From Agrobacterium arsenijevicii (lineage in GTDB: Bacteria > Pseudomonadota > Alphaproteobacteria > Rhizobiales > Rhizobiaceae), in assembly GCA_000949895.1 (NCBI GenBank), contig JWIT01000016.1:1-64000 (forward strand): a stretch of DNA of 64,000 nt, given 5' to 3'. The position numbers were made by a program, and so were the translations under genes. Position 1 is the stretch's first letter, and each line of letters starts with the position of its first letter. The notes under the pieces are model-generated. The model ran no database searches. It was given only the letters and a program-made list of their open reading frames with translations, and had not been told where the DNA came from. Below are positions 62,892 through 64,000 of the stretch, piece after piece.

Positions 62892-64000
62892 GAAATGGCG
62901 CCCAGAATCTTGATCTCCAGCCCCTTGGCCAGTTCCACATGCGAGAGAACCGGCAGGGTCGCAAAGAGTCGTTCGATAATCATGCGCACATAGGACCGCG
63001 TTTCCGGCGACGTGACAAGGACAAAGGGCAGTCCGCGATCCATGAATTCACGGATAACTTTCGATGCCTGCTCGGAAAACTCCTCGAGATGGCGGGGATC
63101 GATGTCGAATTCGACGATTTCGCCCTTTTGATCGCGCTTGAGCGCCTGATGGAACACCATATCCCACTTGTTGCCGAGCCGCAGCACACGCAACACGCCA
63201 TTGTCGGCGAGATCGCCGCAGAGCTGCTGCGACATGCGCACCCGCACATGTTCGACGATCTGTTCCGTCTTGCGCACATGCGGAGCAAGTTCGGCGACGG
63301 CTTCGAGAATGAGATGCAGGTTGCGGATCGACACGCGCTCGGCGAGCAGCAGTTTCAGCACCGCCTGCAGGCCGGAATAGGACATGTGCGACGAGCAGAT
63401 TTCGTCGGCGAGCTTCTTGTATTCGGGATCCAACCGGTCGATGAGGATCTTGACGTCCTTGTAGGACAGCAATTGCGGCAGATTGTTGCGGATGACTTCG
63501 CTCAGATGCGTGAGCACCACCGAGACATTGTCGATCGGGTGGAAACCTTCGCGCTTCAGATCCTCGGTAAAGGTCTCGAGAATGGAGACCGCCGGCATGC
63601 CGAAGGCGGGTTCACGGATTTCGTCGCCCGGAATGCTCGGCTTGCGCCCTGCCCCCGTCACGACGAGAACATCGCCGACACGCAGATTACTCGACGCGAT
63701 CGTCGTGCCATGAACACGGATCTGGTAGGCTTTTTCCGGGATCATGATGTCGTCGGATACCTTGATCTCCGGGACGACGAAACCGTATTGGGTCGCGAAT
63801 TTCTTGCGCATCTTGCCGACACGGAAAGCCAGTTCCTGATGCGCGCCGAGAAGGCGGGTCGAAACCTGCTTGCCGAGCGCCAGCTCGATTTCGGCGGTTT
63901 TCAGAACCTGCTTGACCGAGTCCTTTTCCGCTTCGTTGGTCTGGAGAACCTTGTCCTCCTCTTCCTGACGGCGGAGCGCGCTTTCCGCCTCGGCCTGACG
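62888..64000 (-). CDS. flhA: flagellar biosynthesis protein FlhA, C-terminal part (5' end outside window)
   Basis: 370 codons are in the window; the gene enters from the right edge. The first visible stretch is the linker that follows the membrane part, with a charged helix ([19 protein letters not shown]) and ELALGKQVS. The cytoplasmic domain follows: [40 protein letters not shown] and [19 protein letters not shown], ending [10 protein letters not shown]. FlhA binds export substrates and chaperones at the flagellar gate. The C-terminus overlaps the fliR start. Confidence 0.94.
   Translation of the reverse strand, partial: RQAEAESALRRQEEEDKVLQTNEAEKDSVKQVLKTAEIELALGKQVSTRLLGAHQELAFRVGKMRKKFATQYGFVVPEIKVSDDIMIPEKAYQIRVHGTTIASSNLRVGDVLVVTGAGRKPSIPGDEIREPAFGMPAVSILETFTEDLKREGFHPIDNVSVVLTHLSEVIRNNLPQLLSYKDVKILIDRLDPEYKKLADEICSSHMSYSGLQAVLKLLLAERVSIRNLHLILEAVAELAPHVRKTEQIVEHVRVRMSQQLCGDLADNGVLRVLRLGNKWDMVFHQALKRDQKGEIVEFDIDPRHLEEFSEQASKVIREFMDRGLPFVLVTSPETRSYVRMIIERLFATLPVLSHVELAKGLEIKILGAIS

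Overview
The window reads as a stretch of the circular chromosome of a Rhizobiaceae bacterium, most likely the Agrobacterium tumefaciens/fabrum complex. The grounds are uniformly GC-rich coding sequence, the aglEFGAK/aglR alpha-glucoside operon known from Sinorhizobium and Agrobacterium, a PdhS-type cell-cycle kinase, the rhizobial flhA-fliR-flgJ order, and a tRNA-His with the alphaproteobacterial acceptor end (A73, no encoded G-1). No insertion sequence, prophage, rRNA operon or CRISPR array was seen. The window behaves as core chromosome with small accessory patches. Identifications rest on recognised motifs and remembered family sequences; no database search was possible.

Layout. 1-5.4 kb (minus): DUF2207 protein (cut by the left edge), an EPSP synthase (aroA), lemA, a small secreted protein and glyQ. 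5.4-7.7 kb (minus): small membrane protein, S49 peptidase, TrmN6-like methyltransferase, DUF2007 protein. 7.7-12.3 kb (plus): polyprenyl diphosphate synthase, secreted TPR protein, ispE, moaB. A 73-nt perfect inverted repeat follows at 12.3-12.5 kb. 12.5-17.9 kb (minus): Tat-exported dienelactone hydrolase, zinc alcohol dehydrogenase, MAPEG protein, guaB, Tat-exported metallo-beta-lactamase-fold protein. Then an MFS exporter, rlmE coupled to a Ppx/GppA phosphatase, and tRNA-His. 22.2-26.3 kb: a large PdhS sensor kinase with a CtrA-type site upstream. 26.4-28.1 kb: a lone FbpB-like permease. 28.4-32.5 kb: potFGHI putrescine importer (minus). 32.7-36 kb: an XRE/IrrE-like regulator divergent from aceA, plus a small aceA-linked gene. 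36-38.6 kb: LysR regulator, two small ORFs, HI0933-type flavoprotein. 38.7-41.5 kb: gamma-glutamylputrescine synthetase-like and oxidase-like genes. 41.6-45.7 kb: zwf-pgl-edd (Entner-Doudoroff). 45.9-48.4 kb: Tat-exported metallophosphatase, ParDE-type toxin-antitoxin pair, small conserved protein. 48.6-56.4 kb: aglEFGAK (minus) divergent from aglR. 56.4-59.9 kb: folD, a Wzz/GumC-like protein and a WecG/TagA-like protein. 60.1-64 kb (minus): the end of a flagellar cluster (flhA cut by the right edge, fliR, FliJ-like, flgJ, flgN-like, FliL-like).

How the genes fit together. The window carries several carbon and nitrogen acquisition modules. Alpha-glucosides are imported by AglEFGK and hydrolysed inside the cell by AglA; the glucose can enter Zwf-Pgl-Edd. 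Acetate or fatty-acid carbon uses AceA under its divergent regulator. Putrescine is imported by PotFGHI and may be catabolised by the nearby PuuA/PuuB-like pair. Motility (flagellar export genes) and the cell-cycle phosphorelay (PdhS with a CtrA box) are the main developmental functions. Points that deserve attention are the CtrA-type box upstream of pdhS, the WecG-like protein with Gln at the expected catalytic Asp, the EPSP synthase with Phe where class I enzymes have Pro101, the in-phase pair of AglR operators, and the Ppx/GppA protein with a basic extension of about 200 residues.
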